Source of the DNA: Nocardioides abyssi
GTDB taxonomy: Bacteria; Actinomycetota; Actinomycetes; Propionibacteriales; Nocardioidaceae
Reading direction: 5' to 3'
Length of the DNA: 32,711 nucleotides
NCBI RefSeq assembly: GCF_030412915.1
Contig: NZ_JAUHJR010000013.1
Coordinates: 1-32,711 of the forward strand
Each line of letters opens with the position of its first letter. The stretch's first letter is position 1. Of the stretch, positions 1-6,842 are shown one piece after another. Below the pieces are notes generated by a model. It was not told the origin of the DNA and made no database searches. It was given only the letters and a program-made list of their open reading frames with translations. A program made the position numbers and the translations under genes.

Positions 1-325
1 GGCCGCGCGGGTGGAACCAGGTGCGCATCGTGATGCCGGAGTACGCCGCGTGGGCGCCGAGCTCGGCGCGCGCGATGTGTGCGGAGGCCTCGCAGATGAC
101 CTCCTGGCCGGGCTGCACCAGCGCGCGGACGGCGAGCACGTTGGCCATCGAGCCGGTCGGCATGAACAGCGCGGCCTCGTGGCCGAACAGCTCCGCGACC
201 CGCTCCTCGAGCGCGAGGACGGTCGGGTCCTCGCCGTAGACGTCGTCACCCACCTCCGCGCGCGCCATCGCCCGGCGCATCGCCTCGGTCGGACGGGTGA
301 GCGTGTCCGAGCGGAGATCGATCAT
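1..325 (-). CDS. ltaE: Low-specificity L-threonine aldolase, N-terminal part
   Basis: PLP-dependent enzyme expected to cleave L-threonine or L-allo-threonine to glycine and acetaldehyde in the cytoplasm. Only the first 108 codons lie in the window; the PLP lysine and C-terminus are outside. The visible part carries the family signatures: [16 protein letters not shown] at the start, [11 protein letters not shown] near residues 27-37, and [12 protein letters not shown] near 54-65. The ATG at 323-325 is preceded by AGGAAGG at a 6-base distance, which supports this start. It lies 140 bases downstream of aroG on the same strand. Related beta-eliminating fold I enzymes (phenylserine aldolase, tyrosine phenol-lyase) are less likely given the DLRSDT opening. 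Confidence 0.88.
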   Translation of the reverse strand, partial: MIDLRSDTLTRPTEAMRRAMARAEVGDDVYGEDPTVLALEERVAELFGHEAALFMPTGSMANVLAVRALVQPGQEVICEASAHIARAELGAHAAYSGITMRTWFHPRG

Positions 326-465
326 GAGGGGCCTTCCTGGATCTGCGACGGGACGTCAGCGAACGACTCGGGGTCTCGAGACGCCTCGCGCCCGACCCTC
401 GCAGGCTCGGGCCCGACGCCGACGCTCCTCGACCCTCCTCGCGCGCCGTTCGCGCTGAGCTCCAC
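326..465. repeat. Intergenic hairpin-rich element between aroG and ltaE
   Basis: This 140-base gap holds a 10-base palindrome GTCTCGAGAC (373-382), a stem-loop CCCGA/TCGGG (391-395 with 407-411, inner CCT/AGG) and GCTCCTCGACC (424-434), which imperfectly mirrors the GGTCTCGAGACGC end. A second hairpin, GCTGAG/CTCAGC (454-459 with 465-470), overlaps the aroG stop codon. The ends resemble the dispersed GGTCTCGAGACGC...GCTCCTCGACC palindromic repeats I recall from Nocardioides-like genomes, here degenerate. It may also end aroG transcription. The repeat-family assignment is from memory. Confidence 0.45.
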
Positions 466-1806
466 TCAGCTCGAACGGGCTCGGAGCATCTCCGCGACGA
501 GGAAGGCCAGCTCGAGGGACTGGACCCGGTTCAGGCGGGGGTCGCAGACCGACTCGTAGCGGTTGCCGAGGTCGACCTCGAGGAGGTCCTCGCCGCCGCC
601 GACGCACTCGGTGACGTCGTCGCCGGTGAGCTCGACGTGCAGGCCGCCGGGCCAGGTGCCGAGCGAGCGGTGGACGTCGAAGAAGCCCTGGACCTCGTCG
701 ATGACGTCGTCGAAGCGGCGGGTCTTGTAGCCCGAGCTCGCCTCGAAGGTGTTGCCGTGCATCGGGTCGCAGACCCACGCGACCTGGACGCCCTCGGCGG
801 TGACCTTCTCGACCAGGTCCGGCAGGCCGTCGCGGATGCGGCCGGCGCCGAAGCGGGTGATGAACGTCAGCCGGCCGGCCTCGTTGAGCGGGTTGAGGCG
901 CGCGGCGAGCGCGAGCGCGTCGTCCGGGCTGGTGGTCGGGCCGAGCTTGACGCCGATCGGGTTGCGGATGTGGCTGAGCAGCTCGACGTGGGCCTGGTCG
1001 AGCTGGCGGGTGCGCTCGCCGATCCAGACCATGTGGCCCGAGACGTCGTAGGGCATCTGGGTGCGGGAGTCGATGCGGGTCATCGCGTGCTCGTACTCCA
1101 GCACCAGCGCCTCGTGGCTGGAGTGGAAGTCGACGCGGTGGAACTCGTCGGGGTCGGCGCCGATCGCGGCCATGAACGTCAGCGCGCGCTCGATCTCGCT
1201 CGCGACCGCCTCGTAGCGCTGGCCGACCGGCGACTCCTTGACGAAGTCGGTGTTCCAGGTGTGCACCTGGCGCAGGTCGGCGTAGCCACCGGTGACGAAG
1301 GCGCGGATCAGGTTCAGCGTCGCGGCCGAGGAGTTGTAGACGTCGACCAGCCGCTGCGGGTCGGGCACGCGCGCCTCGGGGGTGAAGTCGAAGCCGTTGA
1401 CGGCGTCGCCGCGGTAGGCCGGCAGCGTGACGCCGTCGCGCGTCTCGAGGTCGGAGGAGCGCGGCTTGGCGTACTGACCGGCGAGCCGGCCGACCTTCAC
1501 GACCGGGACGGAGGCGGCGTACGTCAGCACGACCGCCATCTGCAGCAGCACCCGGAGCTTGTTGCGCACGTTGTCGGCGGTGACGCCGGCGAAGGTCTCG
1601 GCGCAGTCGCCGCCCTGCAGCAGGAACGCCTCGCCGCGCGAGACGGCCGCGATCTTGTCCTTGAGCTCGTCGCACTCGCCGGCGAAGACCAGCGGCGGGA
1701 GGGTGCGGAGCTTGGCGACCGCGGCGTCGACGGACCCGGAGTCGGGGTACGTCGGCTGCTGGGACGCGCCCAGGGCGTGGAGGGTGGCGAGGTCGGGGAT
1801 GCTCAC
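466..1806 (-). CDS. aroG: Class II 3-deoxy-7-phosphoheptulonate synthase (DAHP synthase)
   Basis: First step of the shikimate pathway: phosphoenolpyruvate plus erythrose 4-phosphate give DAHP, with a metal cofactor. At 446 aa it has the normal length of the class II (plant/actinobacterial) family, unrelated in sequence to E. coli AroF/G/H. Motifs seen are LLQGGDCAET (about residues 62-71), RLAGQYAKPRS, HMVWIGERTRQLD, NPIGVKLGP, WVCDPMHGNT and a C-terminal NRVQSLELAFLVAEML. The start is GTG at 1804-1806; a TACCCT box lies exactly 6 bases upstream (1813-1818), so the mRNA is probably leaderless. In mycobacteria the orthologue (Rv2178c) sits near plsC, ArsA, SRPBCC and fadD15 genes, as here. Family members are inhibited by aromatic amino acids and can partner AroQ chorismate mutase; neither is testable from this sequence. 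Confidence 0.96.
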   Translation of the reverse strand: MSIPDLATLHALGASQQPTYPDSGSVDAAVAKLRTLPPLVFAGECDELKDKIAAVSRGEAFLLQGGDCAETFAGVTADNVRNKLRVLLQMAVVLTYAASVPVVKVGRLAGQYAKPRSSDLETRDGVTLPAYRGDAVNGFDFTPEARVPDPQRLVDVYNSSAATLNLIRAFVTGGYADLRQVHTWNTDFVKESPVGQRYEAVASEIERALTFMAAIGADPDEFHRVDFHSSHEALVLEYEHAMTRIDSRTQMPYDVSGHMVWIGERTRQLDQAHVELLSHIRNPIGVKLGPTTSPDDALALAARLNPLNEAGRLTFITRFGAGRIRDGLPDLVEKVTAEGVQVAWVCDPMHGNTFEASSGYKTRRFDDVIDEVQGFFDVHRSLGTWPGGLHVELTGDDVTECVGGGEDLLEVDLGNRYESVCDPRLNRVQSLELAFLVAEMLRARSS

Positions 1807-1812
1807 CGCTCC

Positions 1813-1818
1813 AGGGTA
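1813..1818 (-). promoter_or_regulatory. -10 box of leaderless aroG promoter
   Basis: TACCCT on the minus strand, 6 bases before the GTG start of aroG. This spacing would put the transcript start at or next to the start codon. No -35 box is clear. Confidence 0.5.
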
Positions 1819-1878
1819 CGGCCGGGGACGTGCCCGCCCGGAATCAGCGGACGGGCCCGAGACGGCCCCGGGGCGGGC

Positions 1879-3336
1879 TCAGTCCTCGAGGTGCTCGATG
1901 TCGCGGAAGCCGGTCTTCTTGGCCCGCACGCCGCGGTTGGTGAGCCAGGTCAGCGCCCACAGCACGACGCCGACGGCGAGCAGCCCGCCGGCGATGACGT
2001 ACTGGTTCCAGTCGTCGCGGTCGCGGGCCCACGGACCGATGAGGACCAGGCAGGCCAGCACGCCGGCGTACGGCACCCAGCGCGGGGCGGTGAAGCCGCG
2101 GTCGGCCTCCCGCCGGCGCAGCACCAGGCAGGCCACGTTGACGACCGCGAAGACGCACAGGAGCAGCAGGGCGGTCGTGCCCGAGAGCGCCTTGATGACG
2201 GGGGTGTCCGAGGCGTAGGTGACGACCAGGATCAGCCCCAGCGCCAGCAGCGTGGAGAAGGCGATGCCGGCCCACGGCGTACGCCGCCCCGGCAGCACCG
2301 CGGAGAGGCTGCGGGGCAGCACGTCCTGCTTGGCCAGGCCGTAGAGCAGGCGGCTGGCCATCAGCATGTTGATCAGCGCGGTGTTGGCGACCGCGAAGAC
2401 CGTCAGGAACGGGAAGAGCGTGTCGATCGGGAGGTCGGGCGCGCCGATGGAGACGACGTTGAGCAGCACCTTGCCCTCGTCCTCGGCCACCGCGACCAGG
2501 TCGCCCTCGGGCACCACCGCGATGACCGAGACCGCCACCAGCACGTAGAAGACCACCGCGATCCCCAGGCCGGTCAGCATGATGCGGGGGAAGACGCGCT
2601 CGGGGTCGTGGGTCTCCTCGACCATGTTGACCGAGTCCTCGAAGCCGACCATCGCGAAGAACGCGATCGCCGTGGCGACCGTGACCGCCAGGAACATGCT
2701 GCGGTCGGAGTCGGACTCGAAGGCCACCAGCCGGCCCAGGTCGCCGTCGCCGCGGGCGACGACGGAGAAGCCGATGCCGATGACGATGAAGAGCGCCAGC
2801 ATCTCGACCATCGTGAGCACGACGTTGAACTTCACGCTCTCGCCGACGCCGCGCAGGTTGATCAGCGCCAGCAGCAGCATGAAGCCGACCGCCACGCCGG
2901 TCACCGCGCCGGTGCCGGCGGGGACGTCCCAGCCGACCGCGTCGAAGCCGGCCAGCAGGTTCTCCGCCAGCAGCTTGGCCGACGTCGAGGCGCTGGTGAT
3001 GCCCGAGCAGATGACCGCGAAGGCGACGAGGAACGTCACGAAGTGCACGCCGAACGCCTTGTGCGCGTAGAGCGCGGCGCCGGCCGCCTGGGGGTGCTTG
3101 GTGACCAGCTCGAGGTAGGAGTACGCCGTCAGCGTGGCGACGCCGAAGGCCACGAGGAACGGCACCCAGACGATGCCGCCGACCTCCAGCGCCATCTCGC
3201 CGGTGACGGCGTAGATGCCTGCGCCGAGGATGTCGCCGACGATGAAGAGCAGGAGCAGGCGGGGTCCGAGGACCCGCTTGAGCTCCGGCTCGCCGTCCAC
3301 GGTGGACGGCTCGGCCGTCGTCGGTCCTGTGCTCAT
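1879..3336 (-). CDS. APC-superfamily amino acid permease
   Basis: Integral membrane transporter of 485 aa, the usual length for AA_permease_2 proteins with about 12 membrane segments. The N-terminus runs from a short acidic cytoplasmic stretch into the first helix, LLLLFIVGDILGAGIYAVTG (about residues 28-47), whose GxGIY motif is the APC substrate-binding signature. A further match is FFAMVGFEDSVNMVEET, with the conserved F-G-F-E of helix 6. The substrate cannot be fixed from sequence; cationic or neutral amino acids are plausible. The ATG at 3334-3336 has GGGAG four bases upstream. It is not obviously operonic with aroG (72-base gap). The C-terminus ends in a basic-acidic tail (KKTGFRDIEHLED). 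Confidence 0.93.
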   Translation of the reverse strand: MSTGPTTAEPSTVDGEPELKRVLGPRLLLLFIVGDILGAGIYAVTGEMALEVGGIVWVPFLVAFGVATLTAYSYLELVTKHPQAAGAALYAHKAFGVHFVTFLVAFAVICSGITSASTSAKLLAENLLAGFDAVGWDVPAGTGAVTGVAVGFMLLLALINLRGVGESVKFNVVLTMVEMLALFIVIGIGFSVVARGDGDLGRLVAFESDSDRSMFLAVTVATAIAFFAMVGFEDSVNMVEETHDPERVFPRIMLTGLGIAVVFYVLVAVSVIAVVPEGDLVAVAEDEGKVLLNVVSIGAPDLPIDTLFPFLTVFAVANTALINMLMASRLLYGLAKQDVLPRSLSAVLPGRRTPWAGIAFSTLLALGLILVVTYASDTPVIKALSGTTALLLLCVFAVVNVACLVLRRREADRGFTAPRWVPYAGVLACLVLIGPWARDRDDWNQYVIAGGLLAVGVVLWALTWLTNRGVRAKKTGFRDIEHLED

Positions 3337-3465
3337 GGCGCTCCCTTGCCCGGTGCCCGACCTGCGAAAACACGGTCGCAGACGCCGGTCCGGACCGCCA
3401 CCCCTCCGTGGGTCCTGCGCCGGCCGTGTGGCGAGCGCGAGGCGGGGTCGTCGAGGTCGGCCGTG

Positions 3466-4044
3466 TCAGGCGGCGGCGTGGTCGGCGGGCTCGATGACGC
3501 CGAGCCGCTCGAGAAGGAACACGAAGGCGACGGCGAAGTCGTTGTCGGCGGTCGCGGCCCGGACCTCGTCCCAGTCGACCTGCTCGCGGACGGCCCGGGC
3601 GACGGGCAGGACGGCGCCGAAGTCGCAGGCGTGCTCCTCGAGCGCGTTGAGCTTCTGCCCCATCAGCACCGTGGCCGACAGCACCGGCATCTGCACCGAC
3701 TCGACCTCGATCTGGTCGACCTCGGCGAGCACGGACCGCTCGACCGGGACGCCGTTGGTGCGGAAGAGGATGTCGACCATCGCCCCGTCGACGAAGACCT
3801 TGAACAGCCAGTCCTCCGGCGGCTGGACCACGTCGAGGCCCTCCTCGGCGAGCAGCTCGGAGGCGCGACCGGCGTCGTCCTCGGCGACGACGAAGTCCAC
3901 GTCGTGCTCCGGCTCGGGGCCGCCACGAGCCCACAACGCGTAGCCGCCGGCGAGCGCGAACGGCACGTCGGCCTGCTTCAACGTCACGGCCACCCGCTTG
4001 AGCGCCTCGCGGAGGGGGTGCAGGTCGGGGATGCCGTGGCTCAC
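3466..4044 (-). CDS. Nucleotidyltransferase-fold protein, function unknown
   Basis: A 192-aa soluble protein with a minimal nucleotidyltransferase core: FALAGGYALWARG (about residues 29-41), then EHDVDFVV (47-54), giving the G-G...D-x-D metal-binding pattern of polymerase-beta-like enzymes. The rest matches no family I can name with confidence. It resembles AbiEii/MNT-type domains, but no antitoxin or HEPN partner gene lies beside it, so a toxin-antitoxin role is not supported. The GTG start at 4042-4044 was chosen because the conserved core begins shortly after it; an in-frame GTG at 4078-4080 is possible. No Shine-Dalgarno is present. It is divergent from the phosphatase-family gene at 4090 and shares a symmetric intergenic sequence with it. 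Confidence 0.75.
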   Translation of the reverse strand: MSHGIPDLHPLREALKRVAVTLKQADVPFALAGGYALWARGGPEPEHDVDFVVAEDDAGRASELLAEEGLDVVQPPEDWLFKVFVDGAMVDILFRTNGVPVERSVLAEVDQIEVESVQMPVLSATVLMGQKLNALEEHACDFGAVLPVARAVREQVDWDEVRAATADNDFAVAFVFLLERLGVIEPADHAAA

Positions 4045-4052
4045 GCGGAGCG

Positions 4053-4080
4053 GTGTACCCGCCCCGTGGCACGGGTACAC
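4053..4080. promoter_or_regulatory. Inverted repeat in divergent promoter region
   Basis: Perfect 9-base arms GTGTACCCG (4053-4061) and CGGGTACAC (4072-4080), 10 bases apart, fill the 45-base gap between divergent genes. Each arm contains a TACAC(C/G) sequence 7-8 bases before one of the two start codons, so each arm could hold a leaderless -10 element. It may be an operator for both genes. Confidence 0.45.
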
Positions 4081-4089
4081 GGCCGTCCG

Positions 4090-4851
4090 ATGCGCCTGGT
4101 CTCCTTCAACATCCTCAACGGACGCCACCCGGCCGACGACCACGTCGACGTGGACGCGTTCGCCGCGGCGGTCGCCTCGCTCGACGCCGACGTGCTGGCG
4201 CTGCAGGAGGTCGACCGCAACCAGCCGCGGTCCGGGCACGCCGACCTGACGGCGGTCGCGGCCGAGGCGATGGGCGCGGTCGACAGCCGGTTCGTGGCCG
4301 CGCTGAGCGGCAGCCCCGGGGCGACCTGGGTGGCGGCCACCGGCGAGGAGCAGCCCGACGCCGCGGCGTACGGCATCGCCCTGCTGAGCCGCCGGCCGGT
4401 GCGCGCGTGGCAGATCATCCGGCTGCCGGTGCTGCGGACGCGGGTGCCGATGAAGTTCCGCGACAGCCTGCTGCCGACGCTGGTGCAGGACGAGCCGCGG
4501 GTCGCGGTCGCCGCCGACGTCGTGTGGGGGGACGCGACGCTGACGGTGGCCAACACCCACCTGTCGTTCGTGCCGTGGTGGAACGGGCGCCAGCTGCGCT
4601 CGCTCGTCTCCTCGCTCGAGACCTCCCAGCGGCCGCTGGTGGTCACCGGCGACCTCAACATGGACGCCGAGCGCGCGGGTCGTACGACGCGCATGCGCGG
4701 CCTCGCGCGGCACGCGACGTTCCCGGCGCACGCGCCGGTCGAGCAGCTCGACCACGTGCTGGCCGACGGGCCGGTGACCGCGACGGCCACAGAGGCCCGG
4801 GAGCTGCCGCTCTCGGACCACCGCGCGCTGGTCGTCGACCTGGCGCTCTGA
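4090..4851 (+). CDS. Endonuclease/exonuclease/phosphatase family protein
   Basis: A 253-aa member of the metal-dependent EEP fold, which includes DNase I-like nucleases, inositol phosphatases and sphingomyelinases. Active-site residues are visible: N7 and N10 in SFNILNG, E40 in LALQEVDRN, H157 in ANTHLSF, D188 and N190 in VTGDLNMD, D221-H222 in QLDHVL, and D243-H244 in LPLSDHRALV. No signal peptide is seen, so it is probably cytoplasmic. Substrate is not predictable; phosphodiester or phosphoester hydrolysis is the family chemistry. The ATG at 4090 opens directly into the first strand (MRLVSFNIL), leaving no room for a later start. It converges on the phosphofructokinase gene (25-base gap holding a CGAGC/GCTCG hairpin at 4862-4876). 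Confidence 0.88.
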   Translation: MRLVSFNILNGRHPADDHVDVDAFAAAVASLDADVLALQEVDRNQPRSGHADLTAVAAEAMGAVDSRFVAALSGSPGATWVAATGEEQPDAAAYGIALLSRRPVRAWQIIRLPVLRTRVPMKFRDSLLPTLVQDEPRVAVAADVVWGDATLTVANTHLSFVPWWNGRQLRSLVSSLETSQRPLVVTGDLNMDAERAGRTTRMRGLARHATFPAHAPVEQLDHVLADGPVTATATEARELPLSDHRALVVDLAL

Positions 4852-4876
4852 CCCCGCGCTGCGAGCTGAGCGCTCG

Positions 4877-5905
4877 TCAGCCGAAGAAGACCTGCGCCTC
4901 GGCGTACTCCTCGGGGCTGACGACCTTGAGCTCGCCGGTGCCCTCGGCGAGCGGCACGCGCACGATCCTGGTGCCGCGCAGCGCCATCATCGTGCCGAAG
5001 TCGCCGTCGGCGACCGCGTCGATGGCCTGGAGGCCGAAGCGGGTGGCCAGCCACCGGTCGAACGCCGTGGGCGTGCCGCCGCGCTGCACGTGGCCGAGGA
5101 CGACCGCGCGGGCCTCCTTGCCGGTGCGGGCCTCGATCTCCGAGGCGAGCCGGTCGCCGATGCCGCCGAGGCGGACGTGGCCGAAGGCGTCCTTCTCCCC
5201 CGAGACCAGCGTCATCGCGCCACCCTCGACGGGGACGGCACCCTCGGAGACGACGATGATCGGGGCGTACTCGCTCTGGAAGCGGGTCTCGACGTGCGCG
5301 CACACCTTCTCGACGTCGAAGGGCTGCTCGGGGATGAGCACCGCGCTCGCACCGCCCGCGATGCCGGCGTGCAGGGCGATCCAGCCGGCGTGGCGGCCCA
5401 TGACCTCCACGACGAGCACCCGGTGGTGGGACTCCGCGGTGGTGTGCAGCCGGTCGATCGCGTCGGTGGCGATGTTGACCGCGGTGTCGAAGCCGAAGGT
5501 GAAGTCGGTGCCCGACAGGTCGTTGTCGATGGTCTTGGGGACCCCGACGACGTGGACGTCCATCTCGGCCAGCTTGGTGGCCACCCCGAGGGTGTCCTCG
5601 CCGCCGATCGCGACGAGCGCGTCGACGCCGTGCTGGGCGAGGTTGTCCTTGATCCGCTCCACGCCGCCCTCGATGGCGAACGGGTTGGTGCGGGAGGAGC
5701 CGAGGATCGTGCCGCCGCGAGGCAGGATGCCGCGGCACTGCTCGATGCCGAGCTCCATCGTCAGTCCCTCGAGCGGGCCCCGCCAGCCGTCGCGGAAGCC
5801 GACCAGCTCGAAGCCGTGGTCGCGCACCCCCTTGCGGACGACGGCGCGGATGACCGCGTTCAGGCCGGGGCAGTCGCCGCCACCGGTGAGCACTCCGACG
5901 CGCAC
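4877..5905 (-). CDS. pfkA: 6-phosphofructokinase, predicted pyrophosphate-dependent
   Basis: Phosphorylates fructose 6-phosphate at C1 in glycolysis. Length (342 aa) and sequence match the mixed-substrate (group III) actinobacterial PfkA family. Visible motifs: GVLTGGGDCPGLNA (residues 4-17), IGGEDTLGVA (100-109), PKTIDNDL (123-130) with the catalytic base D127, VMGRHAGW (168-175), and IPEQPFDV. In E. coli numbering, position 104 is Asp rather than Gly and position 124 is Lys rather than Gly. From published work on this family, that pair marks pyrophosphate-using enzymes, whereas actinobacterial ATP enzymes keep Gly104. GTG start at 5903-5905 with GGAGG four bases upstream. Divergent from the DUF1028 gene; a 12-base palindrome lies in the leader. 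Confidence 0.95.
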   Translation of the reverse strand: MRVGVLTGGGDCPGLNAVIRAVVRKGVRDHGFELVGFRDGWRGPLEGLTMELGIEQCRGILPRGGTILGSSRTNPFAIEGGVERIKDNLAQHGVDALVAIGGEDTLGVATKLAEMDVHVVGVPKTIDNDLSGTDFTFGFDTAVNIATDAIDRLHTTAESHHRVLVVEVMGRHAGWIALHAGIAGGASAVLIPEQPFDVEKVCAHVETRFQSEYAPIIVVSEGAVPVEGGAMTLVSGEKDAFGHVRLGGIGDRLASEIEARTGKEARAVVLGHVQRGGTPTAFDRWLATRFGLQAIDAVADGDFGTMMALRGTRIVRVPLAEGTGELKVVSPEEYAEAQVFFG

Positions 5906-5934
5906 AGGACCTCCAGGGGTGTCGAGACCGTGGT

Positions 5935-5946
5935 TGGAACGTTCCA
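5935..5946. promoter_or_regulatory. 12-base palindrome in pfkA leader
   Basis: TGGAACGTTCCA is a perfect palindrome. It lies just downstream of a minus-strand TAGGGT box (5957-5962) that could be the pfkA -10 element, a position suited to a repressor binding site. The regulator is unknown. Confidence 0.35.
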
Positions 5947-5956
5947 GTCGAGGCCG

Positions 5957-5962
5957 ACCCTA
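5957..5962 (-). promoter_or_regulatory. Candidate pfkA -10 box
   Basis: TAGGGT read on the minus strand, about 52 bases before the GTG start. It fits the TAnnnT pattern. The resulting leader of about 45 bases would contain the TGGAACGTTCCA palindrome and the GGAGG ribosome binding site. Confidence 0.35.
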
Positions 5963-6011
5963 GTGGGCCGCGAGCGGGGCCGGTAGCCGCTCCTCGCCGC
6001 TGCCCGCTCGC

Positions 6012-6017
6012 TACCCT
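6012..6017 (+). promoter_or_regulatory. -10 box of leaderless DUF1028/glpK promoter
   Basis: TACCCT followed by CCGGCC and the ATG at 6024. With 6 bases between box and start codon and no Shine-Dalgarno, leaderless transcription is the simplest reading. Confidence 0.5.
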
Positions 6018-6023
6018 CCGGCC

Positions 6024-6842
6024 ATGACCTTCTCGATCGTGGCCCGCTCCGCCGACGGCGAGTCCTGGGGCGTCGCCGTCGCCTCGAAGTTCCTCGCCGT
6101 CGGGGCCGTCGTCCCCGCAGCGGTCGCCCAGGTCGGCGCGATCGCGACCCAGGCCGACGCCAACGTGGCGTACAAGGGCATCGCCCTCTCCCACCTCGAC
6201 GAGGGGGCGACCGCCGAGATCGCCCTGGACCGGATGCTGGAGGAGGACGACGGGCGCGCGGACCGCCAGGTCGGGCTCGTCGACGTCGACGGCGGCGCGG
6301 CGACGTACACCGGCGAGGCCTGCCTGGACTGGGCCGGCGGCGCGACCGGCGAGGGGTACGCCGTGCAGGGCAACGTGCTCACCGGGCCCGAGGTGGTCGA
6401 GGCGATGCAGCGCGCCTTCGAGTCCTCGGACCCCGATGCCCCGCTGGCCCGCCGGCTGCTCGCGGCGCTGGCCGCCGGCGACGAGGCGGGCGGCGACAAG
6501 CGCGGCCGGCAGTCGGCGGCGCTGCTGGTGGTCAGCGACGGGGCGGGGTACGCCGGCGGCGACGACATCGCGGTCGACCTGCGCGTCGACGACCACGCCG
6601 CGCCGGTCGGCGAGCTCGCCCGGCTGCTCGACCTCAACGACCTCTACCTGACCGCCTCGACCGAGGAGGAGAAGGTGCCGGTCGACGACGAGCTGCGCCG
6701 CGAGCTCGAGACCTGGGCCGGCGAGCGCGGCCACCGCGACTTCGACGCCTGGGTCGGCACCGAGAACTACGAGATGCGCGTCGCCCCCGACCTGGCCTGG
6801 ATCGACCAGAAGGTGCTGGCGATCGTGCGGGACGCGTCGTGA
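6024..6842 (+). CDS. DUF1028 family putative Ntn-hydrolase
   Basis: A 272-aa protein beginning TFSIVARSADGESWGVAVASKF, the hallmark of DUF1028, a family placed in the N-terminal nucleophile hydrolase fold. Further family features are VPAAVAQVGAIATQADANVAYKG (about residues 30-52), the TGEACLDWAGG block, GYAVQGNVLTGPEVV, and a C-terminal region (WVGTENYEMRVAP...WIDQKVLAIV) resembling the small domain that ends many members. The His usual after WAG in that block appears to be Gly here. No signal peptide is visible. Its stop overlaps the start of glycerol kinase (GTGA at 6839-6842), so the two are translationally coupled. The biochemical activity of the family is not established. Confidence 0.87.
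   Translation: MTFSIVARSADGESWGVAVASKFLAVGAVVPAAVAQVGAIATQADANVAYKGIALSHLDEGATAEIALDRMLEEDDGRADRQVGLVDVDGGAATYTGEACLDWAGGATGEGYAVQGNVLTGPEVVEAMQRAFESSDPDAPLARRLLAALAAGDEAGGDKRGRQSAALLVVSDGAGYAGGDDIAVDLRVDDHAAPVGELARLLDLNDLYLTASTEEEKVPVDDELRRELETWAGERGHRDFDAWVGTENYEMRVAPDLAWIDQKVLAIVRDAS

Noticed and set aside
356-1675. A 439-codon open frame on the minus strand over aroG
   Set aside because: It is the other-frame shadow of aroG: the translation is an Arg/Ala/Gly-rich string with no family features.
3362-3381. CTGCGA/TCGCAG inverted repeat upstream of the permease
   Set aside because: Six-base arms with an 8-base loop are expected by chance at this base composition and nothing else supports a role.
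3466-4044. Toxin-antitoxin (MNT/HEPN or AbiEii) assignment for the nucleotidyltransferase
   Set aside because: No HEPN or antitoxin partner is adjacent, and the fold motif alone is too general.
637-4851. A 1404-codon plus-strand open frame
   Set aside because: Long open frames are common opposite G+C-rich genes. Only its last part, from 4090, is a real gene; the rest is antisense to aroG and the permease and is low-complexity.
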